Shown here piece by piece: positions 7,376 through 16,243 of a stretch of 22,135 nucleotides of DNA. The first letter of the stretch is position 1, and the number at the start of each line of letters is the position of its first letter. The DNA comes from an uncultured Oscillospiraceae bacterium (GTDB lineage: Bacteria; Bacillota; Clostridia; Oscillospirales; Acutalibacteraceae): the NCBI GenBank assembly GCA_900549775.1, contig URPR01000018.1, positions 1 to 22,135 on the forward strand, given 5' to 3'. Below the pieces are notes generated by a model that worked only from the letters and a program-made list of their open reading frames with translations, was not told the origin of the DNA and searched no databases. Both the position numbers and the translations under genes were made by a program.

Positions 7376-8180
7376 ACCTATTGGGGTTTTCGATTCCGGG
7401 CTTGGCGGACTTACAGCGGTTAAGGAACTATTAAACATTTTGCCAAACGAAGACATTATTTATTTTGGAGACACTGGAAGAGTTCCATATGGGAACCGCA
7501 GCTGTGAAACTATATTAAAATATGCAACCGAAGACGTTGCATTTTTGATGTCGTTTGGTGTAAAAATGATAATAGCAGCTTGTGGCACGGTTAGCTCAGT
7601 TGCCACAAGACTCGGTGTAGACTTAAGTATACCGTTCACTGGCGTTGTGGAGCCTACCGCTAAAAAAGCTAGTCTTGTAACTAAAAACGGTAGAGTCGGT
7701 GTAATAGGCACTGCTGCGACAATAAAAACCAGCTCATATAAAAAAGAAATAAAAAAAATAAATCCCAATATAGAAGTTTTTGAAAAAGCTTGTCCTTTAT
7801 TTGTACCGTTAGTTGAAAATGGATTTATAGGTGATGATCCTATTACAGTTTTAACTGTGGAGAGATATCTGAAAGAATTAAAAGAAAAAAATATAGATAC
7901 TTTGATTTTAGGCTGCACACATTATCCCATTATAGAGCCGATTATTTCTTCTTTTATGGGCAAAAATGTTGCTATTGTTAATTCCGGGAAGGAGACAGCT
8001 TTGTTCGCTTTACAAGAATTGTGCAGAAGGAAATTATTAAATGATAAAAAGTGTAACGGAGAAAGCTCATTTTTCGTCAGTGATTCAGCCGAATCTTTCT
8101 CAGAAACTGCTAAACTTTTTCTATGTAAAGATATTAAGAAAAGTGTGAAAAAAATTGATGTTAGCGACTTGGTTTTGTAA
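7365..8180 (+). CDS. murI: Glutamate racemase
   Basis: MurI (271 aa) makes D-glutamate for peptidoglycan by proton exchange between two cysteines. Recognisable blocks are VFDSGLGGLTAVKEL (8-22), IIYFGDTGRVPYGNRS (31-46), the first active-site cysteine in AACGTVSSV (Cys73) and the second in LGCTHYPII (Cys184). The common 'ACNTA' around the first cysteine is ACGTV here, so Gly replaces the usual Asn next to it; both catalytic cysteines are kept and the enzyme is probably active. The ATG lies inside the end of ddl (11-base overlap). It supplies the second D-amino acid to the same pathway as its neighbour. Confidence 0.95.
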   Translation: MKNKPIGVFDSGLGGLTAVKELLNILPNEDIIYFGDTGRVPYGNRSCETILKYATEDVAFLMSFGVKMIIAACGTVSSVATRLGVDLSIPFTGVVEPTAKKASLVTKNGRVGVIGTAATIKTSSYKKEIKKINPNIEVFEKACPLFVPLVENGFIGDDPITVLTVERYLKELKEKNIDTLILGCTHYPIIEPIISSFMGKNVAIVNSGKETALFALQELCRRKLLNDKKCNGESSFFVSDSAESFSETAKLFLCKDIKKSVKKIDVSDLVL

Positions 8181-8191
8181 GCTGGTGCTCT

Positions 8192-8614
8192 ATGGATAAA
8201 AATTACATAGTTTCAATAAAAGGAACTCAAATAGTAAATAGTTCAGTCGATACGGTTTATGTAGAAGAGCCTTGCACTTACAAAAAAAGTGATAATTATG
8301 CTTTTGTTTCGTTTGATTGTAGCGATAAATCTAAAAATATAATTGAAATTGATAAAAAAGGTATAGTTACTTTAATGCGCCACTCCGACGAAATTCAATC
8401 CAAAATGGTGTTTGAAAAAGATAAAAAACATACTTGCACATACTGTACAAAGTATGGGAAAATAGAGATGGATATTGACCTTAAAAAAGTGAGCTGTAAT
8501 TTAAATAATGGTGGCGGAAGTATAGAGCTTCATTATACTTTGCGTACAGGCATTGAGCTTTTGAGTGAAAACGTAACCGTGATAAAAATAAAGGAGGAAA
8601 ATAAAAGTGTCTGA
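8192..8614 (+). CDS. DUF1934 (YwiB-like) beta-barrel protein
   Basis: A 140-residue protein of the DUF1934/YwiB family, a small lipocalin-like beta-barrel of unknown function that in Firmicutes commonly precedes argS. Matching features are the strand pattern IVSIKGTQIV near the N-terminus, the KKGIVTLMRHSDEIQSKMVFEKDKKH block (here 55-80) and LNNGGGSIELHYTL near the C-terminus. It starts 11 bases after murI and its stop codon overlaps the GTG start of argS, so it is part of the same transcript. No ligand can be read from the sequence. Confidence 0.85.
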   Translation: MDKNYIVSIKGTQIVNSSVDTVYVEEPCTYKKSDNYAFVSFDCSDKSKNIIEIDKKGIVTLMRHSDEIQSKMVFEKDKKHTCTYCTKYGKIEMDIDLKKVSCNLNNGGGSIELHYTLRTGIELLSENVTVIKIKEENKSV

Positions 8615-10301
8615 AATCGTTATCGATACTATGAACATCTTAAAAGATAGAATAAATGATGCCATATCAAAAGCGATGAGTGAAAACTTGCTACCTAGCG
8701 GAGAAGTTGTCAATTTTGTAGTTGAGGTTCCGGCAGATAAAAGTCATGGAAATTTTTCAACAAATGTCGCTATGGTTTGCGCAAAAAACTTTAGGATGGC
8801 TCCAATCAAAATCGCACATATAATAGCTGAACATATCGACTTAACCGATACACTCGTTGCTAAAGCAGAAGTGGCCGCACCGGGTTTTATAAATTTTTTC
8901 TTATCTGAAAAATTCTTCGCTGAAGTTGTGAAAGATGTTCTGGAAAAAGGTGATAATTATGGGAAGTCAAATTACGGAAACGGAAAGAAAGTTATGGTCG
9001 AGTTTGTTTCTGCTAACCCAACAGGACCAATGCACATGGGAAACGCGAGGGGTGGCGCTTTAGGTGACTGTTTAGCTAGTGTATTAGAAACAGCAGGATT
9101 CAATGTTTATAGGGAATTTTATATAAATGATGCAGGAAATCAAATTGACAAATTTGCCATGTCACTTGATATAAGATATCAGCAAATTTTTATGGGAGAA
9201 GATTATATTTCGCTTCCTGAAGACAGTTACCACGGCGAAGATATTTTAGATTTAGCTAAAGAATTTGCTGAAAAATGCGGAGGTAAATATATAAGCTGTG
9301 ACGAAAAAACTAGACGAAAAGCTCTAGTAGATTTTGCATTGCCTAGAAATATAGAAAAAATGCAAAACGATTTAAAGAAATACCGAATCAACTATGACAA
9401 CTGGTTTCATGAAAGCGACCTTCATAAAAACGGAGAAATAAAAAATGTAATAAACCTTCTAGCTGAAAAAGGACTTACTTATGAATCAGGCGGTGCTTTG
9501 TGGTATAAAGCAACCGCTGTGGGGCTCGAAAAAGACGAAGTACTTATACGTAAAAACGGCACTCCTACATATTTCATTTCAGATATAGCTTATCATTACA
9601 ACAAATTCGTGAAAAGAAATTTCGATATATGTATAGATCTTTGGGGTGCAGACCATCACGGACACGTGGCTCGTGTGAAAAAAACTATGGCTGTTCTTGG
9701 CATAGATGAAAAAAGGTTAGATGTTTTGCTTTTTCAGCTAGTAAGGCTCGTGAAAGATGGAAACGTAGTAAGAATGAGCAAAAGGACGGGTAAAGCTATT
9801 CAACTTGCTGACCTTTTAGATGAAGTTCCTATCGATTCAGCCCGATTCCTATTTAACATGCGAGAAGCTAACTCTCAAATGGATTTTGATTTAGATTTAG
9901 CCAAAAAACAGGATTCTCAAAATCCGGTTTATTACGTACAGTACGCCCACGCAAGAATCTGTAGTATTTTGAAAGGTCTTGAGAAAGAAAACATAAAAAT
10001 AAGAAATTGTTCCCCAGAAGAACTTTTGCTTTTATCCTCAGACGAAGAAAAAGAATTGATCAATCATTTATCTAAATATACAAGCGAAATCATAGACGCG
10101 GCAAAGTATTACGACCCTGCAAAGATCACAAGGTATGTGATAGAACTTGCTACACTGTTTCATAAATTTTACAATTCGCATAGAGTAAAAAACGAAAATG
10201 AAAATTTGATGCAGGCAAGAATATCTTTATGCATTGCAGTTAAGATCGTTATTAAAAATATTTTGACTATGTTTAAAATTAATACTCCTGAATCAATGTG
10301 A
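8607..10301 (+). CDS. argS: Arginyl-tRNA synthetase
   Basis: ArgRS (564 aa, normal for bacteria) is a cytoplasmic class I synthetase that charges tRNA-Arg. Visible parts: N-terminal Add1 domain (1-110), the ANPTGPMHMGNARGGALGD block with the HIGH-type motif HMGN (143-146), WGADHHGHVARVKKTM (346-361), the KMSKS-equivalent VRMSKRTGK (388-396), and the C-terminal anticodon-binding helical domain starting at YYVQYAHARI. The GTG start at 8607 is supported by AAAGGAGG nine bases upstream and overlaps the DUF1934 stop. A 9-bp hairpin follows at 10307. Confidence 0.98.
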   Translation: MSEIVIDTMNILKDRINDAISKAMSENLLPSGEVVNFVVEVPADKSHGNFSTNVAMVCAKNFRMAPIKIAHIIAEHIDLTDTLVAKAEVAAPGFINFFLSEKFFAEVVKDVLEKGDNYGKSNYGNGKKVMVEFVSANPTGPMHMGNARGGALGDCLASVLETAGFNVYREFYINDAGNQIDKFAMSLDIRYQQIFMGEDYISLPEDSYHGEDILDLAKEFAEKCGGKYISCDEKTRRKALVDFALPRNIEKMQNDLKKYRINYDNWFHESDLHKNGEIKNVINLLAEKGLTYESGGALWYKATAVGLEKDEVLIRKNGTPTYFISDIAYHYNKFVKRNFDICIDLWGADHHGHVARVKKTMAVLGIDEKRLDVLLFQLVRLVKDGNVVRMSKRTGKAIQLADLLDEVPIDSARFLFNMREANSQMDFDLDLAKKQDSQNPVYYVQYAHARICSILKGLEKENIKIRNCSPEELLLLSSDEEKELINHLSKYTSEIIDAAKYYDPAKITRYVIELATLFHKFYNSHRVKNENENLMQARISLCIAVKIVIKNILTMFKINTPESM

Positions 10302-10306
10302 AATGA

Positions 10307-10337
10307 AGATCCACGCGTTTAACTAACACGTGGATCT
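10307..10337 (+). terminator. Hairpin after argS
   Basis: AGATCCACG (10307-10315) pairs perfectly with CGTGGATCT (10329-10337). It sits six bases after the argS stop, where a terminator is expected, but lacks a proper T-run, so termination may be weak. Confidence 0.55.
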
Positions 10338-10476
10338 CTGCATTCATAAAAATTAAACCCAATTAACTTGATTTGAAGTACAATTAATAATATGCTTAAC
10401 TAAATGAATTGTTGCGATAAAAATTACCAAAAGAATTTTCTTATAACCACAATAGCTTTTTAGGAGTAATACTTTC

Positions 10477-10797
10477 ATGAACAACTTGACTGAAACTCAG
10501 ATCTTGTTATTAAAAAAGATAAGTAAGCTAGTATCAATTATTGCTTTATTTTTGTTAATATCTAGCTTAATATTAGTTTTTATTGGAAATTTGCTTTTAG
10601 AACCTGTTATATATTTCCCGATAATGTTATCTTTAATTTTACTATTCTACAATTACAAGTTGAATATAACTTTAAAGGAAAATTATGAGACAATAAGTTA
10701 TTTTAAATTAAAACTCATTTTACTCTCATTAAGTAGATCAATTTTTATAACTATAACATACTTAGGACTTGTAACTAAGACTACTTTTACACTATAA
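10477..10797 (+). CDS. Small membrane protein, unknown
   Basis: A 106-residue hydrophobic protein that I do not recognise. It has about three membrane segments: roughly 17-37, 42-60 and 80-102, with short polar ends and a basic stretch (YNYKLNITLKEN) between the second and third. AGGAG lies ten bases before the ATG. The codon use and AT content are like the neighbours. It stands alone after the argS hairpin and before a 364-base gap. An 18-base motif upstream (10379-10396) is nearly repeated before ddl. Confidence 0.55.
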   Translation: MNNLTETQILLLKKISKLVSIIALFLLISSLILVFIGNLLLEPVIYFPIMLSLILLFYNYKLNITLKENYETISYFKLKLILLSLSRSIFITITYLGLVTKTTFTL

Positions 10798-11161
10798 TTT
10801 TTTCATTTCTCTCAAGCTCTGCACTAGCCTGTGAAATATTTTTTAAAACGTAAAAATTTAAAATATAAACATACAAACAAAAATTGTTGGCTTAGTATGA
10901 AAACAGTAAAAAATGCAAAAATACACAAGAAATCAGTTTTAAAGTGGTAAAGCATTAAATTTGCGCATGGTAAATAATAAACATATTGCTGTCAAGCCAA
11001 TAAAGAATCAATTTGTACTTTGAGTTTTACTTGAAATTTAAATACTGTACTTTGTGCCGATGAATTTTCATTTTGCTATTACGTAAAAATGTCAAAATTA
11101 GTTTTTATACATATAATGTTAATATACCCAAACTATTTATTTAAGAAAGGAATATAAAAAT
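10798..11161. other. AT-rich intergenic stretch
   Basis: I see no gene, RNA or repeat that I can support here. Near its right end TATAAT (11114-11119) could be the -10 of the next gene, with no good -35. The AAGAAAGGA at ~11143-11151 is that gene's ribosome binding site. Confidence 0.4.
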
Positions 11162-11569
11162 ATGTGTAATCATAACTCTATCGGCACAGCCCTGCTCATA
11201 AGTATAATTGCAGGAATAGCTGCCGCTTCTCTTTTTAGTTTCAACGTATTGACAAACATTACCATTGGAATTTATATTGTGCTCGCTATAAGTGCTTTGA
11301 CATTATTTGCTATTTTATTTTTAACCGCAAACATGCAAAATACTCAATGTAGTTGCAGTAAAAGGTCTGTGCTTGCTTACGCAAAATATATTATTTACTC
11401 GTCCATCGGTGCAATATTAAGTTCAGTTTCTGCCCTGACCATAACGTTAAGCACAACTTCCACAGCTTCTATAATCATTATATTTTTAGTTGCTACCTTC
11501 TTTGTTTTGCTGCTGGTTTCACTTATCAACTACTTTATAGCTTCAACGAAAACTGACCTCGTCCCATAA
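11162..11569 (+). CDS. Four-helix membrane protein, unknown
   Basis: A 135-residue integral membrane protein with four hydrophobic segments at about 7-27, 33-54, 75-97 and 100-126. Between helices 2 and 3 is a short loop with a CxC pair (TQCSCSKRS), and the N-terminus is MCNHNSIG. The layout resembles small uncharacterised four-helix proteins of Clostridia that carry a cysteine-rich central loop, but I cannot name a family. AAAGGA lies ~8 bases before the ATG, and a strong terminator follows, so it is its own transcription unit. Confidence 0.7.
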   Translation: MCNHNSIGTALLISIIAGIAAASLFSFNVLTNITIGIYIVLAISALTLFAILFLTANMQNTQCSCSKRSVLAYAKYIIYSSIGAILSSVSALTITLSTTSTASIIIIFLVATFFVLLLVSLINYFIASTKTDLVP

Positions 11570-11593
11570 AAATTTAATATCTAATATTTTTAC

Positions 11594-11632
11594 AAACCAG
11601 GTGTACTTGTTTTTAAGAGCACCTGGTTTTTC
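11594..11632 (+). terminator. Terminator after the four-helix membrane protein
   Basis: AAACCAGGTG (11594-11603) pairs with CACCTGGTTT (11620-11629), followed by T's to 11631. A strong intrinsic terminator. Confidence 0.9.
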
Positions 11633-11687
11633 TTATTACTTAGCTGTTATATTTTACAAAAATTAGTTCAATATAATTTGAATTATA

Positions 11688-11716
11688 TTGACATTTTATG
11701 CATGTAATGTTATAAT
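11688..11716 (+). promoter_or_regulatory. Consensus promoter of the 948-aa secreted protein gene
   Basis: TTGACA (11688-11693), 17 bases, TATAAT (11711-11716): perfect sigma-A promoter, placed ~127 bases before the start codon, so the mRNA has a long leader. It predicts strong vegetative expression. Confidence 0.9.
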
Positions 11717-11758
11717 TCCTTTTAGGCAAGGTAATAAAATTAATAATATTTTAACAAA

Positions 11759-11789
11759 TTAGGTAAAATTTGCAGCTGCTTTTACCTAA
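11759..11789 (+). promoter_or_regulatory. 5' leader hairpin of the 948-aa gene
   Basis: TTAGGTAAAA (11759-11768) pairs with TTTTACCTAA (11780-11789), ten perfect pairs closing an 11-base loop that includes GCAGCTGC. It lies in the leader, ~35 bases after the start of transcription, and is not followed by a T-run. It could stabilise the mRNA or bind a regulator. Confidence 0.5.
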
Positions 11790-11843
11790 AGTTTATTATC
11801 AATTTTTTACTTTGTCTTTGTAGTAAATGAGGAGGAATTTATT

Positions 11844-14690
11844 ATGATGTTAAAAAAAATTATCGCTGTGTCAATAACAGCTACCATGACGCTCTCGTCA
11901 ATATGTTCTGCTCCAATTCATGCTGCTGAACGTCTTGATGAAAACGTTATAAACGTAAATATGCCGTGTGACAGTGAAGTTGTATCAAGGGAAAAACTCT
12001 TAAGTGAGCAGGAAAAGCTTCTTAATAGCCAAAGTATAGAAGATTACTCTTCCCAGCAGGCTCACAACATATTGAGTGATTTGACTCAGAAAGGCTTTGT
12101 ATTATCAAAAAAAACTATAGATTCATTGGAAAGTGGTTTTTCTGAAAAAAGTTTAGCTTTAAACCTATTTGAAAACGATAATTTAGACATAGCCCTAAAA
12201 GAAGGTTTTAACTTTCTGCTAAACACAAATTCAACCACTTTCATCGATGATGTGGGACCTATAAAAGATTGCATCATGCAAAACGCACTTTTAAAAGAAT
12301 GCATAGAAAGTACCCTTAACTACATAACCAGCGATATACCCCAAGGTGACAAACAATTCGAAATTTTAAAAAGGCTAAACAGCTTAAAAAAGTTGATGGA
12401 GATTGATAAGAGTATTCCCAGTAATAACAGTTTTTTTAAGTTTGTTTCGTCTATGAAAAATGCGTATCAGGTATTAATTTCCAGACGAATTGCAAATCAA
12501 ATTTTGGAAAATTCCAGAGCCTCTGTAGAAAAAAAATTGAGTAGTCAAAACGTTTCTAGAAACGCTGACATTTCAGCCAGCATCCCTCTAGATGGCGCAA
12601 ATTTAAACATTTCTATTACAAACGAATCATCTGAAACGTCCAGTGAAAAATCATTTTATAAAATAGATAACTCCACAGGTTTAAGATGCGCTGTGGGAAC
12701 AGGATTGCAAGGATATTTAGGAATAGAAATGGGCAATAACTTGCAAGTAACCAGAACACTTATTTTCCATTCACTTGAGCAGTTCTTAGATGCAAATACA
12801 ATCGATGGAAAAATTAGCAGCATAGAATTAAGAGCTCCGGAAATAAAAAACATTATAAAGTCAAGAAAAGTAATGCAAAAAAATGAAAAGAACTTACTCT
12901 CAACAATAAAAAGTTCAATAGAATGGTTTCTGAAATCTACAGGCATTGTCCCACAGAATCTCAATCTTAGCTGGCCCAATATAACCGCTACAACTTCATC
13001 AAACAATGAGTTTACTTTTACCGATACCTTAGATATAAACGCTTCCGCTAAATTTTTAGCCTCCCTAGGATTTAACGTTTCAACTGATTCAGGAATAACT
13101 TCAACAAGGCAACCACACTCATATTTGAGCTTAATCGATGAAGATTGTTCGCCATCTTCATACGTAACAAAAGCTTCAGATATTTTAGCATTTTTAAAAA
13201 CTGAAAAATGTAAAAAGTACAACGAAATAAAAGAGCAAGTGGAAAATTATTTACTTGGTTTGGACAAAGATGAAAACCTTAAATTGACAGACGAAGAAAT
13301 AAGCAAAATCTTGTCCATCATTGTGTCAAACATAAAGGGAGACATCAGGCTTTACATATCTGCTTTATCTGTTTTGTCAGATAAAAGCTTGGCCAAACAA
13401 GAAAGAGCTGATGCTAAAGAATTAAAGCATAAAATAGAAAAAGACTGGTTAACTACAAATAAATTACTTAGGCTAAGCAAAGGTCGACTTGAAATGCTAA
13501 AAGCAGCTATAGCAATTGCATCGTACATGCGCGAATTTGCTGTAACAGAGTCTGATATTAACATGTTTAAAGCACTGTACATGGAAATAGAACATCTTGC
13601 TCAAATGCAAACCTTTTCTTCAAACTTGACTAAACAAAAAGCTGAATTTAGCACAAGTTGCATCTCTGCTTTCAATAACCTCAATTTTCAAACCAAGTTA
13701 GATATTCCTGTAGTCGGAACAACATTTTTAAATATGTCTTATAGTGATCAAGTAAGCGAATGTAAGTTCGATACAAGCAAGGACTTCTCCATACAATTTC
13801 AGCTACCTATGGTTGAAAATAAAGTTTACGGAACAGAAAAAGTAAAAAATAAATTAAAAGAGATAATCGCAAAAATTTCAAAAGATGAAAAGAATCCTAT
13901 GGCCTCCGTTCTGAAAGAATCTTTATCTTTAATTGATAATAAATTTGAATCTATTCTTTCAGAACTTGGAATAAAAAGAATTATCGGCATTCCTTTTTTC
14001 TCTTCATTTAATAATTATTTAAATCTGAATTTTTATCTAACAAGAATAGATAAAACCAATCCAAATTCCAATCCGATAGCTTTGCCTGAGCAAGATAGCA
14101 CAATAATTAAACTAAATGATGAATGGGTTTTAAAACTGATAAAAAGAACCGATTCTGGAGTGTTTAAAATAAACCCCAATGTTAAGGGGCCTGTATCATT
14201 TAGTTTTTCAGATAGAGTCGGAAAAGCATCCAGCAAAATTGGAAATAATACATTTAGTTTTATTACAAATAAATATAATGTCTTTGAATCTGGATTAAAA
14301 GATCGCTTAAACAGTGATAGTAAAGTTAGCAATTTGTGGTTGAATTTCAAAACAAATCAAGAGGATCAGCTAAAAGAATTATTTAAAAATGTAACTTCAG
14401 ACAGCAAAAATGCTAAATATGAATTACAATGTATTTTTAACGACATCATGCAAAATTTAAAAGATAGCCAAAAATTAAGCAAAACCGAAAAAAATCAACT
14501 TATCTTAGAAACAATAGATAAGTTTAGCAAATTTATAAGCGCATGTGGTACCTTTGCTGAAACTCATTCCGTAAATGATTACTCAGCATGTTCACAATTA
14601 TTAGATGACATACTTAAGCTTAGTTATTGCTATAGCTACATGCCAGAATATAATAGGGCTTTCTCTATAAATAAAGCGAAGATATTATAA
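11844..14690 (+). CDS. Large Sec-exported protein, unknown family
   Basis: A 948-residue protein that I do not recognise. It begins with a Sec signal peptide (KK at 4-5, hydrophobic core 6-23, cleavage near residue 27 in APIHAAE). The mature part alternates long amphipathic helices (about 50-230, 335-365, 440-600, 660-715, 850-940) with beta-rich, Ser/Thr/Asn-rich stretches (about 285-330, 370-435, 620-655, 720-830) such as LNLSWPNITATTSSNNEF and LDIPVVGTTFLNMSYSDQ. I see no anchor, LPXTG, SLH or cell-wall-binding repeat, so it is probably released. Start: AGGAGG eight bases before ATG. It is a single gene with a consensus promoter and a convergent terminator. A host-directed or surface protein is possible but not shown. 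Confidence 0.85.
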   Translation: MMLKKIIAVSITATMTLSSICSAPIHAAERLDENVINVNMPCDSEVVSREKLLSEQEKLLNSQSIEDYSSQQAHNILSDLTQKGFVLSKKTIDSLESGFSEKSLALNLFENDNLDIALKEGFNFLLNTNSTTFIDDVGPIKDCIMQNALLKECIESTLNYITSDIPQGDKQFEILKRLNSLKKLMEIDKSIPSNNSFFKFVSSMKNAYQVLISRRIANQILENSRASVEKKLSSQNVSRNADISASIPLDGANLNISITNESSETSSEKSFYKIDNSTGLRCAVGTGLQGYLGIEMGNNLQVTRTLIFHSLEQFLDANTIDGKISSIELRAPEIKNIIKSRKVMQKNEKNLLSTIKSSIEWFLKSTGIVPQNLNLSWPNITATTSSNNEFTFTDTLDINASAKFLASLGFNVSTDSGITSTRQPHSYLSLIDEDCSPSSYVTKASDILAFLKTEKCKKYNEIKEQVENYLLGLDKDENLKLTDEEISKILSIIVSNIKGDIRLYISALSVLSDKSLAKQERADAKELKHKIEKDWLTTNKLLRLSKGRLEMLKAAIAIASYMREFAVTESDINMFKALYMEIEHLAQMQTFSSNLTKQKAEFSTSCISAFNNLNFQTKLDIPVVGTTFLNMSYSDQVSECKFDTSKDFSIQFQLPMVENKVYGTEKVKNKLKEIIAKISKDEKNPMASVLKESLSLIDNKFESILSELGIKRIIGIPFFSSFNNYLNLNFYLTRIDKTNPNSNPIALPEQDSTIIKLNDEWVLKLIKRTDSGVFKINPNVKGPVSFSFSDRVGKASSKIGNNTFSFITNKYNVFESGLKDRLNSDSKVSNLWLNFKTNQEDQLKELFKNVTSDSKNAKYELQCIFNDIMQNLKDSQKLSKTEKNQLILETIDKFSKFISACGTFAETHSVNDYSACSQLLDDILKLSYCYSYMPEYNRAFSINKAKIL

Positions 14691-14697
14691 AAAGTAA

Positions 14698-14731
14698 AAT
14701 GAGAGACAGATGAATACAGCTGTCTCTCATT
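14698..14731. terminator. Bidirectional terminator between the 948-aa gene and pgi
   Basis: AATGAGAGACAG (14698-14709) pairs with CTGTCTCTCATT (14720-14731). The pairing extends past a bulge into flanking A and T runs, so it can serve both convergent genes. Confidence 0.9.
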
Positions 14732-14737
14732 GTTTTA

Positions 14738-16078
14738 CTAATCATTAAATTTATTTAATATTTCATCTCTTTTTTCTTCAAAGCCGGGTTTGCCTAAAAG
14801 TGCAAACATATTTTTTTTATAATTTTCAACACCTGGCTGATCAAACGGGTTAACCCCTAACATATAGCCTGAGATAGCACAAGCCTTTTCAAAAAAATAT
14901 ATCAAATAGCCAAGCTCTTCTTCAGAGCGTTCTTTTATTTTTAAAACTACATTAGGAACATCACCATCTGTATGTGCTAAAATTGTTCCTAGCGCTGCTT
15001 GCCTGTTTATAAACGATACAGTCTTTCCGGATAAATAATTCAAACCATCTGCATTGCCATTTTCTTCGCCTAGAACTATGTCATTGCCCTGACTTTCAAC
15101 CAATAAAACAGTCTCAAACATATTTCTTCTTCCGGATTGAATAAATTGTCCCATAGAGTGAAGGTCTGTAGATAAAGTAAGTGATATCGGTAAAATGCCC
15201 TTCTGGTCTTTGCCTTCACTCTCCCCAAAAAGTTGTTTGTACCACTCGCTAAACATCATAAAACTCGGTTCATAACTTTCTAAGACTTCGATCTCTTTGC
15301 CTTTATTATAAAGGATATGCCGTATGGCAGCATATTTGTAACAATCGTTTTCATCAAGGTTTTCGTTTGAAAGTTCACTTTGAGCTAACTTTGCCCCATG
15401 CATGAGTTTATCTATATTTATTCCTGTGACCGCTATAGGTAAAAGTCCCACAGCCGTCAAAACAGAATATCTTCCCCCTATATCGTCCGGGACAGTGAAA
15501 GTTTTATAGCCTTCCTCATTCGCTAACTTTTTCAAAGCTCCTTTAGATTTATCCGTTGTGCAAAAGATTCGCTCTTTAGCCTTATCTTTTCCGTATTTAT
15601 CTTCTAGAAGTTTTCTAAATATTCTAAACGCTATAGCAGGTTCCGTCGTCGTTCCGGATTTGGATATCACGTTAATAGATACTTCTTTATTTTCGCAAAT
15701 TCTCAGAATGTCGTTTATATACGTCGTGCTCATGTTGTTACCGACAAAATAAATATCCGGTGTATTTTTAGGAAGAGCGTTATAATTGTTGGATTTTAAA
15801 AATTCGATTACAGCTCTTGCGCCTAAGTATGATCCACCTATTCCTATAACCAGCAAAATGTCCGAATTTTTTCTTATTTTTTCCGCTGTCGCTTTTATTT
15901 CTTCAAACTCAAATTTATCGTAGTTTTGAGGTAAGTTAAGCCATCCTGTAAACTCGCTTCCTGCGCCTTTTCCAGAATGTAAAATATCATGTGCTGTCTT
16001 CACAAACGGTGATATTTGGTCTAACTCAAATGGTTTGATAAACTTTGATAAATATCTAGTATCTAAATTTACTGACAT
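14738..16078 (-). CDS. pgi: Glucose-6-phosphate isomerase
   Basis: Pgi (446 aa, usual for Firmicutes) interconverts glucose 6-phosphate and fructose 6-phosphate in the cytoplasm. Motifs: VIGIGGSYLGARAVIEF (77-93), the sugar-phosphate loop ISKSGTTTEPA (138-148), DDIGGRYSVLTAVGLLPIA (198-216) and the family signature around MGQFIQSGRRNMFETVLLV. The start at 16078 is chosen because AGGAGGAGA lies just upstream and the protein begins with the family's usual N-terminus; the frame is open to 16213 but that extension looks non-coding. It is transcribed divergently from dnaD. Its presence shows hexose phosphate use. Confidence 0.97.
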   Translation of the reverse strand: MSVNLDTRYLSKFIKPFELDQISPFVKTAHDILHSGKGAGSEFTGWLNLPQNYDKFEFEEIKATAEKIRKNSDILLVIGIGGSYLGARAVIEFLKSNNYNALPKNTPDIYFVGNNMSTTYINDILRICENKEVSINVISKSGTTTEPAIAFRIFRKLLEDKYGKDKAKERIFCTTDKSKGALKKLANEEGYKTFTVPDDIGGRYSVLTAVGLLPIAVTGINIDKLMHGAKLAQSELSNENLDENDCYKYAAIRHILYNKGKEIEVLESYEPSFMMFSEWYKQLFGESEGKDQKGILPISLTLSTDLHSMGQFIQSGRRNMFETVLLVESQGNDIVLGEENGNADGLNYLSGKTVSFINRQAALGTILAHTDGDVPNVVLKIKERSEEELGYLIYFFEKACAISGYMLGVNPFDQPGVENYKKNMFALLGKPGFEEKRDEILNKFND

Positions 16079-16097
16079 GCCATCTCCTCCTTTTTTT

Positions 16098-16126
16098 ATT
16101 TTATAATATCCTCTCGTTTTTTTCAA
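16098..16126 (-). promoter_or_regulatory. Probable promoter of pgi
   Basis: On the minus strand TTGAAA (16121-16126), 17 bases, TAAAAT (16098-16103), ending ~19 bases before the pgi ATG. A reasonable sigma-A promoter. It lies downstream of the longer reading frame's start, which further supports the short start. Confidence 0.5.
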
Positions 16127-16196
16127 CTTAAAACTATATTCATATCTTTTATAAAAATCACTAATATATTCATAAAAAATACATAGTTTTTCTACT

Positions 16197-16225
16197 TTGT
16201 ACAAGTTATACATTTGTAGTATAAT
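16197..16225 (+). promoter_or_regulatory. Promoter of the dnaD-family gene
   Basis: TTGTAC (16197-16202), 17 bases, TATAAT (16220-16225), ending 18 bases before the start codon. The short leader contains the AGAGGTG ribosome binding site. Confidence 0.8.
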
Positions 16226-16243
16226 AAATAAAGAGGTGTAATT

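Noticed and set aside
11892..11910. Lipoprotein signal (LSSIC) in the 948-aa protein
   Set aside because: The residue before the cysteine is Ile rather than Gly/Ala/Ser, so it is a poor lipobox; a normal Sec cleavage site follows at about residue 27.
16079..16213. 45-residue N-terminal extension of Pgi
   Set aside because: It has no ribosome binding site, unusual composition, and overlaps the pgi promoter and ribosome binding site; the family start is at 16078.
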